In this document: piece by piece, positions 49,213-62,131 of the stretch
How the letters are laid out: each line of letters opens with the position of its first letter
Numbering within the stretch: the first letter of the stretch is position 1
Source: Niebla homalea
Lineage: Eukaryota; Ascomycota; Lecanoromycetes; Lecanorales; Ramalinaceae
Assembly (NCBI GenBank): GCA_019925105.1
Contig: JAHGAU010000020.1
Coordinates: forward strand, 496,001-560,000
Length of the DNA stretch: 64,000 bases
Direction of reading: 5' to 3'
Made by a program: the position numbers and the translations under genes
The notes under the pieces: model-generated
Told to the model about the DNA's origin: nothing
The model's database searches: none
What the model saw: only the letters and a program-made list of their open reading frames with translations

Positions 49213-49533
49213 TAATAAAGTTGCTGGTAAAGAGACTCTCGTCGAGTTCTCTGGGCTTATCGCGTCTTTTCCGTTATCTGAATCTGAGATCCTTATAATA
49301 ACGGTTATACGTTTACCATAAAAATAACTGCTACGATCCTATAATATTGCTATTAATTTATGGCGTACTTAGTATAAAGGTAAGTAAAATATAATATGTA
49401 TATATATGTTAAGTAGTTAACTATATAAGTATTATAAATATTAAGGTGCGTACGCCAAGCAGCGAAGCAGGGTAAAGCCGCTCCACTCTGGTAAGGCTGA
49501 GGCCTGAGAATTATATCTACTGAGATCCTAATA
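49213..49533 (-). mobile_element. Partial family 2 element (interior end plus one terminal repeat)
   Basis: Positions 49213-49358 match 40551-40694, including 'gagactctcg' and 'tgggcttatcgcgtctt'. Positions 49359-49533 match the family 2 terminal repeat, starting TATGGCGTACTTAG and ending GAGATCCTAATA. The opposite terminal repeat was not found, so this copy is truncated or its other end is too degraded to see. RIP changes are moderate. Confidence 0.65.
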
Positions 49534-51621
49534 GTTACTTAATTAATCATCGCGCTATCTTATCGTTATATAAACGGATTATTTAGTAATCTTAAATATT
49601 ATGAAGTAGATATTAATTATAAGTAATAATAACTATAATTATCCGTAACAATATATTCTTTATTTATGTTTTATAATTTTTACGATTATTTAATCTTAAT
49701 TTATAATATAGACTTAATAAAGAGCATATTATTCTTAATATGTTATTACGTTTAATCAACGTAAATACTAATAACCTATTAAATAACTATTTCAAGTTAA
49801 TTGCTTTACTTATATTATATTCATTATCACAATAACTTAATAAATTGCGGTAAAGGATTAAAAACGAATGTATTTCATTATTTATATATGCCAAAAATCT
49901 ATTAGCTTAAAACATTAAAATTAAAGCTATTAAAAAATACGTCCTTCTTATAAAAGCTTTCATTAAATGTCCTAAAAAACGGTTTATTGGATATCTTAAA
50001 AAACCTATAATATATAATGAATATATTTAATACTCTTACTTATTATATTGATTATTTTATAGGATATTACCGTATATACGTTTTTCATATAATTATAAAC
50101 ATATTTTTAATATTTTACACCGTAAAAATGGTTAACCTGGGAATAATAATATTTAAATAGTATAAATTTATTATAATATCTATATTAACTTAATTATTTT
50201 CTTCCAAAATATCTTAAACATTATCCGGAACAGTCTTTATATTAAATAAAACGGTATTATTTATATAATATTTTATTATTAATTTTATCATTTCTCGGTT
50301 CCGTTCTATACATTTATAATTGACTTTATATTAACCTTATTTATAGGTTAAAATCCTTATCTAAGGAGATATTACGCATATATTAACGCGGTGGCCACTT
50401 CTTTTGGATTTAACGATAGTCTACGAGTTAAGAGACGTTATAAGATGGGAATTGCCTTGACTTCAGGTATTCAAAACCGCTTCAGCCTTTCTACGTACTA
50501 TTTTGTTTGATTCAAGCGGGGAGGAATGTGGTGGTAACAGTCGAAGTGAGTAAAGCCTCCCTTCATCCTAATCTCTTTTTCACAATTATGATGTTACACC
50601 TTGCTGGATAAACTTCAGCGATAAGCACGAATCTCTTTATGTCGAAGCTCATCCCAATACGATCGTACAATATTTTCTGTAGGATCGAGCCATATTTCCT
50701 GTCTCGTAAGCGAAGAAGCCAAGACGAGGCTGAGTTTTTTATAAATTGACATGACTGCTGACCCAGGAAATTTTGATAACATTTTTTGGCGACGGTTTAT
50801 TATAGCCTGAATATTCACCCGAAGGAGCCAGGGTAAGGCTGAGTCATGTCCTGTACCGAGAATGAGAGCTGACATGAATAATCCTTTCGGTATGACATGC
50901 ATCTATAGCTGCTGACACGAACTTGCAGCGCCTCAAATATCGTTACCAATCCTTCTCTCGAAAGTTTGAAAGAGAATGCCTTCTTCACCCATGAAGCCAC
51001 GGCTTCTCTTTCCAGATGGCGTGCCAAAGCGTGCAGCCACCAGGACCACTCCTGATTGCCTGCTCCTCGTTCCAGACAGCCTATCACAACCGTCTGCACG
51101 TATCTGGTGCCAGTTTTCATGCGACGTGGCTTCCTTCAAGGATCAAATCTATTATGCAGACACATGGGCTGAAGAGCCTTTTGTAGGCTTTCGGACACAA
51201 GTGGATGGACATGTCTGGTGCCTAGCAGACCCATGCCAGTCTTGACCAATCCATTCGTCGGATCTAGCATCATCATGGAGAAACCTTGGAGGCTCAGCTC
51301 GTTCACGCTGACCAGCTGTGTGGAGTATGGGTTTACGTGCCGCGGGGATCTGGAGCTATGCTGCTCAGCTTTTGGAGCAAGATCTATATGAATCGACGGG
51401 ATGTTCACATCGTAACGGTTTGGCTCTTGGTAACCTGCCTCCCCAACCCCACCCTGAATACTCCTACCAGTAGCCACCTTGATATCGTTGATCTCCAAAA
51501 TCTCATCTTTCCTACCACCGCAAATCCCCTCTGTATCAACTATCATTGCCCCCGGAGTACTTAATAAACATCCCAGCATATCCCGATCGGATCTTGATTC
51601 TAAGACCAGCCCATCGTCATC
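49534..51621. other. AT-rich to normal transition and haloperoxidase upstream region
   Basis: AT-rich DNA gives way to normal composition at about 50360-50400. From there to 51621 no gene is recognised on either strand. A 214-codon frame on the minus strand (51136-51780) overlaps the start of the haloperoxidase gene and lacks any family feature. The haloperoxidase promoter presumably lies here, but no clear box is seen. Confidence 0.55.
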
Positions 51622-53485
51622 ATGGTCGTGCTTCCACCCGTCAACGAACCTGCCGAATACAATTCCAACTATGTGCTCTACTGGAACAGCGTTGCTCTCG
51701 ATCTCAATCGCTTGGTGACGACCCTTTCTGGTCCTCTCAACGGCCCACCTGGTGCTTCTAGAGTGCTTGCGATCCTCCATCTTGCCATCAACGATGCCTA
51801 CTTTGCCATCAAGACTGATGGTAAATTCTCAACCTACCTCTCTCCAACTAGCGAGGACACTACAATGCGATTGCCTCCAGTCCTCGGTGCCACTGATCCA
51901 CGACAAGCTGTGGCCGGCGCTGCTAACACCGTACTAATGCAGCAATACACCACCCCAAGCTCGAGCGTATCCATGGCCACTACCCTACAGCTTTCCCAAT
52001 TCCTCCAATCCTCCGTCTCAGCATTTTCTGGACTCGACGCCCTGTCATCCAGCTACCGCTTCGGTGTTGCAGTTGGTAACGCAATGCTCAACCTCCTTGC
52101 CATCAAGCCTGGCGAGCCAGGTTTTGATCAAGACTCCTACCGCCCGACCCCAGGCAAGTTCAGGTTCGACGATGATCCAACAAACCCAGTGAAGATAGTT
52201 CCTGTAGACATCAACAATCCTACCGGGCCGACAAAGGCAATTCGGGTATATCAAGCCCCATTCTATGGCATGACAGCCAAACGAATTGCTGTTCAGGGCA
52301 TGGCCAACGGTGCTTCAACGGAACATATCCTTGCCGATCCTCCCAGCAATGACCCTGTGGAGTATTACTCCGCCTTTGACGACATCTATCGTGAGGGCGG
52401 GGCGGCAGATCTCAACTCCACCCGCCGCACCCCGGCCCAGCAAGTCAATGGGCTATTCTGGGCTTATGACGGATCAAATATCATCGGCACGCCATTGCGG
52501 CTTTTCAACCAAATCATGCGCAAGGTGGCCTTCGAAAAGAAGCCGGCGGCCACTACCGATGAAAAGACTAACGCAGATTTTGTCCGTCTGTTTGCTTTGT
52601 TTAACGCCTCTCTGGCGGACGCCGGCATTTTCGCCTGGCAAGAGAAATATTGCTACGAATTTTGGCGTCCCCTCTCCGGCGTGCGCGAGGACGACACTGC
52701 CCTGGCCGATCCCTTCTGGCTCACCCTGGGCGCCCCTGAAACCAATAGCAACCAGATTCCGTTGAAGCCGCCCTTCCCCTCATGTAAGTATCAACAGTGT
52801 CGATGTTACGCATCATACCTTAGCAGTCACTGACACTCTCACAGACCCATCCGGCCACGCCACCTTCGCTGGCGCGGGCTTCCAAGCTGCCCGTCTATAT
52901 TACAAAGCGCGAGACAACCTCCCTTTCGCGGCCGACGCCCCTGATTCTCTCTCCTTTTCATTCGTCTCTGAGGAGCTCAACGGGGTGAGCCGTGATCTAC
53001 GCAACGCTTACGATCCCAACGTGCCTATCACCGATCAGCTGGGCACCGTGCGCACGCGCGTGGAGCGCCATTTCTCTGGTCTCTGGGATGCCATGTTCGA
53101 CGCCGCCCTCAGTCGAGTCTTCCTTGGGGTACACTGGCGCTTCGATGCTTTCGCCTCAAAGGACGTGCTTGCCTCAGTAACGGTGAAGCAGGACGGCACA
53201 ACAGATTACAAGGTTTCAGCAAACGTGAGGTATGACACGGTGGGGCCGCGGGCTGATCGGCCGGGCCAGTTGTTCCCGATTGGTGGAGTGCCGTTGGGGA
53301 TTGGCATCGCGAATGATATCTTTCAGGGTGGGTTGAAGCCGACGCCCAGTGCCATACAGCCATCTGGAAGGAACAAGTGTGGGGATGGTGCGCCGCCCGG
53401 TCCCCCAAAGGCCGCGAAAGAGGTTGGGGTGGTGAAGCAGACCGAAAGCTTCACAAACGGGGATGGGATGAACAGCCACCACTGA
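51622..53485 (+). CDS. Vanadium-dependent haloperoxidase (chloroperoxidase type)
   Basis: The enzyme uses vanadate and hydrogen peroxide to oxidise halides to hypohalous acid. It belongs to the vanadium chloroperoxidase/PAP2 superfamily, whose fungal prototype is from Curvularia. Two exons, 51622-52783 and 52845-53485, are joined by a 61-bp GT..AG intron, and the product is 600 aa, near the prototype's length. All vanadate-binding residues are present: Lys342 and Arg349 in 'EKYCYEFWRP', Ser390-Gly391-His392 in 'YPSGHATF', and Arg478 and His484 in 'SRVFLGVHWRFDA'. Trp339 and Phe385 also match the chloroperoxidase type, whereas algal bromoperoxidases have His at the latter place. The intron splits the Tyr codon of YPSGH. 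The start fits the family N-terminus (EPAEYNSNYVLYWN). No signal peptide is seen, although fungal members can be exported. No RIP damage is seen, though a RIP block ends ~1.2 kb upstream. Confidence 0.96.
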
Positions 53486-56400
53486 TGATATTGAGTGAGG
53501 GTCTTCCCTGTTGAGCTGTATCTGTGCTGTGGTATTGTACCGCTTGTGAGACGTAGATGGATAGTATTATGTGACACCTTTGTGCTTGATTCATCCGCAA
53601 GCCATCAGCTGGGACTCGCACCATTTGATTTCAGCTGCGTGGGAAACCCATCTGGCGAACGCAGCGCAAGCTACGTAGGCTCATGGAATTCAATACAAGC
53701 ATATAGCTGCTTGCGACTTCCGAGCTTGCGCCAGGGGGGTTGGAACATTAATGCGAGTCGCCATAGCGACGAGTGGGCGGTATCTATCATAGCCTCCGTC
53801 CATCCAATAGAGGCAGTGTCACCACATCGCGTAGAGTTGATTGCGCACCAAAACGCATGGCGTCCCAGTCGAGCCCCGGGGCTCAGGCTTCTTGTTGTCA
53901 AGCACGTTCTTGTGCATCTTATCAGACAAATCTGTCAGATCTGTTGCGACTGCTTCACATACTCTTGCTTTTGAGAACCCGAACCATATCAACACGGCCA
54001 TGCTCTTCAAATATTCAGAGGCATTGAATCGATCAAGTAGGGAAGTCCGCAGCCTGGGAGCTTCTCGAGAAACTCAAAGTTCACCGTATTCGGACCATTA
54101 GGGTACCAATAGGCTTGAGGCAATCCACAGCAGTGTCAGCCACAAATGGATGAATGGCACAAGGACCCCAAAGCGATCCTTCTTCCCCAATGAGATCCCC
54201 AACCACTGGGATACAAGGTAGCAAAGGTTACTATTGGTACTGTAAAGGAGTATGTTACGACCGCTTAGGACGCTATTGAATCAGCGCACCAGACTCGTCC
54301 TTCTCATATCTGCAAACCCGAAGATCACGCCATTTTGCAAAGCAGCCTAAGGAGTTTGTATGATATTATCAACAAGGTGGTTGGTGGAAAGTAAACAATT
54401 TGCGGAGGAAGAACGTTATGGGGGGTTTTCCAGGGGAAGAATACAGAGACAAGTCCAACCACAGACTGGTCGGTATAAAAGTCCGCATCGTTTAATCACA
54501 CAAGGGGGATACATACTTCCGTCCCGGTAACGGCTATACAACCTCACCTCGTCAAACGCGATGGAAGCGCGCGACACAGCGGCTACTATCATCAGACAAC
54601 TAATCGTCATGACGTCTTAGAGCAATGGAGGTTTTCACCACCGAGGACAAGTAATCGATTTCCGGCAAATTCATAGAGCACTAGCATTCTAGCGTAAAGC
54701 TTCGATGTGAGCTCCATTGGAAAGCGTGGACATTGTTTGGTGGTATGATATCATCTGGAGGGAGTCAGTAATATTTGCACCAGTTTACTCGTACCTCTTT
54801 TTCCTATGGAAAGGGTCATTTTAGACGCCTGTAGCAAAAATGGCATGACTGCGTACTAGGACGGCCTGCCTGGCCATTTCCAAAGCAGCTCCCTCGTGAC
54901 TATAATGTTACGGACACCCAATTTTTCATTAGACACCTTTTGAACAATGGCTAATTGGGTTCAACGTCCCTCTGATTGCCACTCGATATCATTCAAGAGT
55001 GAGAATGCATCTGACCAAACAGTAGAATGAGAGATCCAGCTGGTCGAGTATTTGTGAGGATACCACCCCTACAGAGAAGCTGTATGCTTTCTACCATGCT
55101 GGTGCTCTGACTGCCACCTTCAATCAAACCATTTCTAGCATGGACTACTTTCTCGTGTCCGGGAAAGGTTCAGCATTGGACCACGTTTCAAATACCCTTG
55201 GCGGCTGTTCACAGGTGGAATCCATACAAAGTTGTCAGCTTGGAGGACATCGATGAGAGGTCGTCAGTTTTGACTCCTCTCCAATGATCAGCCTGCAATC
55301 TGGTTTGTGAAGAATTAGCTCGATGTGGAAAAGCTCTGAATCACACCTGGCAGGATGCGTCTGCATACCCTCAATCGGTCCGTGGGCAATTTCTCCACAC
55401 CGTGGGCGAATATCTGGCACCTACCGGACTAAGGTGACCAGCAGTCCATGTCTTACCAGGCATGAGCACAATTTCACCAGGTGACGACCTGTTTGTCTGC
55501 ATTCCCTCCAGACAGGTCTCCACAGGAACCTCAAGGAACTTGATGTAACTTCTTTGTCTGGTAGACAATACGAACAGATGTGGCGTCCTAGATCTGTGCG
55601 AAAAGGATTCTGGTTTCAAGATTGTGCATGCGAATATAGACCTTTATTGCCCCTTGCTGAAACCACCAACACGTCAGCCTTGATGCTAGCCGCAGTCAAG
55701 CATCGTGCGTTTTACCAAAAGAAGCACCATATGTTGCGGCTAGATCCGCGAGGTTAGTCGCTACCGGACTCCTAAACTGACGCCTTCTAGCCACAACCGG
55801 CAATGGTCTTCAATAGCTGGGTACTGATGTTGGTTTTCACGATTGGTAGAAGAAGGTTGCAGGGCCTTAGATCAAAACCAGGGATACATGTATGTAGGTG
55901 AGGTGCCGAAGCTAGACTTGTTTCATATGCTGAATTGGTATCAATCTCGATAAACAAGCCAGATCTAACGAGCCATCAAAATCCAAGCTGATCAGATCCA
56001 GCGCGACCATCAAACGTGCAATTGAAGGAGCCTTCGAAAAGAAGCTTCATACCAAACCACTGGCTATTGACTACGGTCTTGAGAACATCGATGGGCCTAG
56101 GTTTTGGGCGTTGTATTCTGGTGAAGAATGCGCAGTTTCGTCCAGTCACCAGCGCTGCATTAAGAATCAGCCTTCTATCATGGTCCTTACATGTCACATT
56201 TGATCACAGGGTCGAAAACAGGCCAAAATGGTCTTAGAACCAAGCAGGCAAAGTTCCGTTCCTTTGCTCCGCGGCATGGGTATCGGACAGAAGACCTTGG
56301 TGTGAGGTACGTAGGAAGGCGTCAAGTGAGCTGCTCGCGCTCTTTTGATCGACCATTTGATTGATCAAGGGAGGATTGCTGGTGTCTAGATCACCGAAAC

Positions 56401-59400
56401 TCAAAAGGATGGGATGATTGATTAAATTGTGTTTCAAAATGATTCAATAGTGTCGAGACGGGCGGCTCCTTTCATTCTGAAGGGTCGGAAGAGAGCTTGC
56501 TCTGGGCAATTACCTGAAGAGTGTGTCTCGTCCAGACTGAATGTTCACAACCTCGTGATGCGTTCAATCAAGGTTTCCGGCCCTTTTGGATCTACCCCTG
56601 TCTTGCTGCTATATCTCTCACTGAGATAGCCCTGACGGACGGTAGATACCCCGCGGAGATCGTCAGCATGGTTTGGAAACGCCTGACATGTTGCATGGAG
56701 AAAGCGACTGGGTTGAAATTATGATTTCGAGCAAATTTGGTGGCATCTTGGCATTTTTGTTTTCTGTGGTCGAAGTGACATATCTTGATGAATGATCGAT
56801 CAATCCCCATGGGCCGGATGAAACTATCTGCATTTCGTAATATGGAATGCGAATATATTAGCCTCCACGTAGGATCCAAGGATCGGGCTCACATACATCG
56901 GGTTTGCAGCCTAACGATGACTTGAAGTTTTACCAGTCACCCGTACATGGCCTGGCGCTGCTTGACTCGGCAATGCGAGACCAGCCTATCAATGTGAGTC
57001 AGTTACCGCTTTATCAATGTCTGATGATGGTATGATCGTTCCCAATGAGAGATCTTCGGGACGATGAGCAGATAGGTTCCTGACTTGGCTCCTGGAGAAG
57101 CACTTCGGCCCAGCTCGCCATTTGAAACCAGGTGTATGTCCTTGCCCCGAATCGCACTGCCTCAGGATCAAGTGCTATGATCCATGAGCTTGGAACCCTG
57201 GAGAATGCGACCCCGAAGCTCTTGCGACTCGCTCATTTGCAGCAATCACGGAGACTAAGAGGTTTCAACATCTCCGGCCACCGAATCCTCAATCGCTTAC
57301 TGGCCTCCAATTCGCCAAATTGCTGAAGGCATTGACAAAGGACCTCTAACGAACGTAGTGCAACTTTCTTGGCCCGCTCCTCCTGCATGATCCTGATTAT
57401 TACCAATGCACGTGGACGGGTAAGATGGCACGCGGGCTCTATTGAAGAAGAGATGTTCCATTCGATCAACCAATCCCAATACATTGGATAGCAAGCTCCT
57501 GTGCACAACCTTCTGTATGTCAGACAGGATGGACAGAACACCGGCTATTTTTTCATTTGTCGCCCCAACTTGGGTCTCATCTCAAAGGTCACTTTCAGGC
57601 ATGGGTTGAGGCACTTGTCCAAGGCAAAAAGGGCTTCCGTATGTGCTAGCAAACGTGATTTACTGTGACGTTCGAACGCATTGTCGACTGATAGAGTTGA
57701 CTATTCACTTCAGGCAGCATATAGCCATGTAGCAGCAGCGCAAGCCCCAAGCCCGACGCCATGCGAAAGCCAACATGGTGGCCGTCATAGATCCTGCCCG
57801 GCTTTTTGAATTTGCATCCAGCTTATAGGCTTTTCATACGTGCTTTTCATGTGGACAGGCATCTTAAAGTGTAGGTAGAGGAGGATGAAACCACAGCTGT
57901 TCAAGACAGTGCCACACCACATGCGCGGCTTCTGAGGAGCCGTTCTGCGCGATAATCTCGTTAACGCGTGGGCCCAAGGCTCAGTCTTGCTTTCACAGCT
58001 TCTTCAATCGCTCGCACGGATGCTCCCCAAATCTATGGGGTTGCCGTGTTGCAGAGAAGGTGCTGACGGGTGCTGATTGCAGTCCTGGTATTTTGCGTAG
58101 TTCCAATGCCCAATCAAATGATCAGTGTCCACGGCGAAGATGGCGGACATAGAGCTGAAGATGTTGCAAAAGATTCAGCGAAAGTCAAGAAATGAAAGTT
58201 CCAAGGCCTAACCGCCCTAGGCTTGGACTGAGTTCGGCTACTAACCGCCTAAACTTTGACATTCGGAGCCGCTTCGAACAGTCCGGCATCGACCCACACT
58301 TCTTTGCTACATACTCAAGACCAAACTTATCGTGGGAGAAGCCTGCTGGTTGAAAGGGTTTGGGTTGCGCTTCGGCATTGATCAAAGGGGTGCAAGATGG
58401 CCGATTTGGTGGGAGCTGCTACCATGCAGAAGTGGAAATGCTATTACAGCCTCCTTATCCATCAAGCCGAAGAAAGTTGATGCTCAGCGGGTACGAATGT
58501 TTGAAAGCTATCCGCGCGACTTCACCAGAATTCGTACCAAGATCCATCGTCTGGGGTATGCATGAGACTATCCACCCTCCAGCTTGGCAGCAAAGCGAGT
58601 TTGGTTTCCACGTGGAGACTTTCATGGGATATCGGCCCAAATTATGAGTGGCAATCGTACTCTACAAAAGCTTGCGCTTGGCTCTGGAGATTGCGAATAA
58701 AGCCAAAGCAGACCACCCTTTACTTGATCACCTATTGTCTACCCAGCAACGGTCGTGCCGTGAAGCCTGCCCTCGTGCACAGGGACCTCGGGTTTGCCGA
58801 TGCCGGGAATCGACTTAGATTCTCAGTGTCCCCTTATCTTTGACACGTGCAGTTTTTACGCCCTCGATGAATGTAATTCAGATGATAAGCCTTCTAAGGA
58901 TCTCGGACTAATCCTTGATCTCCCGAAGACGAATTTAGTCAATGGCGACCGATCTACGACAGGTCCTGGGCAGATTATGAGCAAGCCTATCATTCGTTTG
59001 CTTAAAATATAGCCACCTCAAGAGGATTATAATGGCCGTATCGATCTCTATAAGCTGTATGAAGCTGATCAAATTAATCTACCTACGGCATTTTGGCATG
59101 CTAATCAATTTAAACGGTTCAATACCCATCTATCAGCTCTCTTCGCCGGTAACTAGACACCAGGAGAGTAGTATGGACCGGAGTTCCCAATGAGAATTTT
59201 GTTGATTGCTAATGTTGACGTGAAAGGATGGTGGGCGATATTCACAATCTTGTACAACGAAACTGGCAGCCAAGATCAAATCACCACAGTATCGATCAAC
59301 ATAGCCCTCTTACAAAAGAAGTTTCTTAATGTGAGACGAGAGCGTGTCCGTTCATGACCTCTGGCAGAAGAGGGGAACCTTAAAGGCCCGAGAAAACCCA

Positions 59401-60294
59401 ACGCTTACAGCACGGAAATCCTTCAATTTGCAGGGACGTAATCAAGATACCCGGCCAATGGTGCTGTCTACACCATTTCAAAGATATGTACCATGCATTT
59501 TGCATTTGTAAAGGATATCCAAGCGACAGGACAGAACTTTGTGGAGGCCGGAGTCGAATGGCGTGTTGGCTCGAAATCCATACACGACTCATGATATTCA
59601 TCCCCATTGAATTGGAAATCACGAGCTATGCGAGAATAAACGCATGACATTGTCTGCAATCCACTTCCTAGTCCTGAAGTGGGTCCGATCTTTACTTGCT
59701 ACAACATACGGAATGAAGTAGATTAGCTCAGCCCAAGACTTAGATAAGATTGAACTGGATGTGCATGTCAAATGGGGAGAGCGCTCCATCCCCTGACAAG
59801 TGTTGGGGCGGCATCTTTTTTAAATATATAAATTTACCTACACATCTTTTATAGGACTTCAATGACTTCCAGTTCAACCCCAGCAGCGATAAGAACAAGG
59901 GTGTGGATGCAATGTTTGTCTACGCCTGACCCGCTCTGGATTCGCTAGGTAAGTTAGCCCGTGAGATTGCCTGTACATAAAGGGTCTCAGCATTGGACTG
60001 CTGGTCCCCGCAGACGTCCATAAAGTGCCCCCCACACAGAATGCCCACCTCCTTCGCGTCGCTGCACATCACACTTCTCGCACGATCCACCTTCACAGGA
60101 GTCTGCATTGATCCTTAATTGGGTCGGGCAAGCAAATAGCCGAGGGAAAATGTCTTCGTCTCGCTCTTCTTTTGCCGAAGCTCACTATCATAGCGGTGTG
60201 GTTATGTCATCTTCGTGCCCCTCCTTTGAAGATCACTTTCCTTAAAATTTCTTCAACCTTTTTTGGGGAGAATTCTCCTGGATCGGCATCAAAT
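53486..60294. other. 6.8 kb of normal-GC sequence without a recognisable gene
   Basis: Composition is ordinary and non-RIP, but the longest frames are only about 60-160 codons and none shows a known motif. The larger ones are at 53495-53974 (+), 57233-57541 (-), 56592-56879 (-) and 58360-58647 (+). A plus-strand frame from 58794 to about 59357 runs with only three internal stops and may be a decayed gene. The minus strand at 57233-57541 ends in a helix-like stretch ('EERAKKVALRSLEVLCQCL') faintly like the C-terminal part of fungal Zn2Cys6 regulators, too weak to call. The last part (about 60150-60265) is pyrimidine-rich and probably the leader of the transporter gene. Confidence 0.55.
59822..59836 (+). 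promoter_or_regulatory. Possible TATA-like box upstream of the MFS gene
   Basis: An isolated AT tract 'aaatatataaattt' in otherwise balanced DNA lies about 460 bp upstream of the transporter's start codon. The distance is long for a core promoter, so this is only a candidate. Confidence 0.2.
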
Positions 60295-62043
60295 ATGGAT
60301 ACTGATAACCATCCAGAGGCTGTAGTAGACGAAAAGAACGCGAACATGAGCTCTACTGCATGCGACTCGAACACAAACAGGGCAAACGCAGACGCTCAAG
60401 ATGGAAAGCATCAGGACGCAAGTCCTCAACGCCTGGACGAAGCGTACTGGTTTGTACAGGAGGCAAGAAGCCACAAGCATGACCAAACATCCCCAACAGA
60501 ATTGAAGGCCTTGCGCTCCAAGGTCGACTGGAGGATCGTGCCCATTATGTTTTTGTGCTACACCATGCAATTCCTCGACAAGGTTCTCTTGAACGTGAGG
60601 AGTTTTACAGCAGGGTCCGAGCTTCAGGCTCCCCTTTTCGCTGACCGCTCCAGTAGTATGCCGCAGTCATGGGTCTCAACAAGGACCTGAAGCTCAAAGC
60701 AAATGAGTTCTCAAATGCAGCCACGTGGCTTTTCACAGCCTATCTCATAGCAGAGGTGCCGAACGGTACGTTGGCCTGAGATGCGCTGAGTCCGAAAGGT
60801 TCCCGGCTCATTGATCGTCGCAGCCATCATCCTTCAGAAGGTCCCTCCTGCGAAATGGTTGGGGGCTAACGTCATCCTTTGGGGTGTCGCTACCGCCTGT
60901 ACAGCAGCTGCCCACAACTATGCTACCTTGTTGGTTGCCAGGGTTTTCTTAGGCATATTTGAGGCAGCAATCGCACCTTCATTGATGCTTGTGAGTAGCC
61001 AGTGGTATACCAAGTCCGAGGCGGCGCCAAGATTTAGCATATGGTATGCAGGCCTAGGCGTTGGTCAGATTGTTGGTGGCATTGTGTCATTTGCTTTCCA
61101 GCAAGTCAAGCACCAATCGATTGCAGGTTGGAAGATCATGTTCGTTGTTCTTGGTCTGGTGACCGTGCTGATCGGCTTCATCACTTGCTTCTTCCTACCG
61201 GATACCCCAATGAAGGCTCGCTTCCTGTCGAAAGCCGAGAAGGTGGCATTATTGAATCATGTCGCTGTAAACCAGACCGGAGTCTCGTACAAGCGGATCA
61301 ACCTACAGCAGATTCTTGAGGTCCTACGTGACGTGCAGTTGTGGCTGATGGTCATTCTGACGATCCTGGTCAGTGCAAAGATGGAAAGCATCATACCTGG
61401 ATCGAAAGCTGATCATGTTGTGTAGCCAGCAATTTCAAGCGGTGTGGTGACAACCTACTCGGCCACCTTGATCCGTAACTTTGGCTTCACCCCGCCCCAC
61501 GCTGCGCTTCTCAACATGCCCTCTGGAGTGGTATCAATCATCAGCACTCTGCTCGTTGGATACGGCGTCCGACATACGTCGAACCGGTGGGCGTGGTACG
61601 TGGTATGCTGCGTTCCAGGCATCCTCGGAGGAGGTCTGATGGCTTTTGCGACCAAGAGCCGTGCTGCTCAGCTGGCAGGCATCTACCTGGTCAATAGCAT
61701 CACGGCGACATTGATCATCAGCTATCAGTGGACTGCGTCGAACGTGGCCGGCCATACAAAGCGGGTCATCAGCGTTGCCCTCATCTCGGGAAGCTTCAGC
61801 GTCGGAAACATCATTGGGCCTCAGACATTCCAGGGTGCTCCCCAGTACACTCCGGCCAAGATCACAGTCTTGGCCACACAGTCTGCCGGAGCAATCATGG
61901 CGTTTGTCTTGTTTGCTTATTATGTCTGGGCTAACAAGCATAAAGCTTTCCCTTCAGATTCGCAGATCGGGGCTCGCGGAGAAGAAGCTCTTTGGGAGGA
62001 TCGGACTGACAAGGAGAACATGACTTTTAGATATGTGTATTGA
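60295..62043 (+). CDS. MFS transporter, anion:cation symporter (Dal5/allantoate permease-like)
   Basis: This is a plasma-membrane carrier of the major facilitator superfamily, probably for an organic anion or vitamin-like solute. Four exons (60295-60594, 60657-60765, 60824-61368, 61426-62043) give 523 aa. The introns are 56-62 bp with GT..AG ends. Family marks are the first helix 'VDWRIVPIMFLCYTMQFLDKVLLN', a following 'YAAVMG', 'EVPN' at the end of helix 2, 'LVARVFLGIFEAAIAPSLMLV' (helix 4), 'FFLPDTP' before the central loop, and 'LLNMPSG' and 'QWTASNVAGHTKR' in the second half. These are typical of the ACS family, including Dal5-like proteins and fungal 'allantoate permease' paralogues. The N-terminal ~90 residues are hydrophilic and cytosolic. 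The substrate is not predictable from sequence. It converges with the FAD monooxygenase gene, the stops being 88 bp apart. The start at 60295 is the first in-frame ATG seen. Confidence 0.9.
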
Positions 62044-62131
62044 TTCATGGCCTGGCCCTGAGGCCTGCCGAGAGCTCTTTGGTCATGAATGGGACGTCAC
62101 GAATGCTTCTTGAAGAGGAAGAAAGCCCATC

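Noticed and set aside
51136..51780. 214-codon minus-strand frame overlapping the haloperoxidase start
   Set aside because: It overlaps the well-supported haloperoxidase coding sequence in antisense, has no recognisable family feature and spans likely promoter DNA.
57233..57541. A Zn2Cys6 transcription factor fragment on the minus strand
   Set aside because: Only a faint helix-like C-terminal resemblance; no zinc cluster or fungal TF middle-homology region could be read, and stops interrupt the frame upstream.
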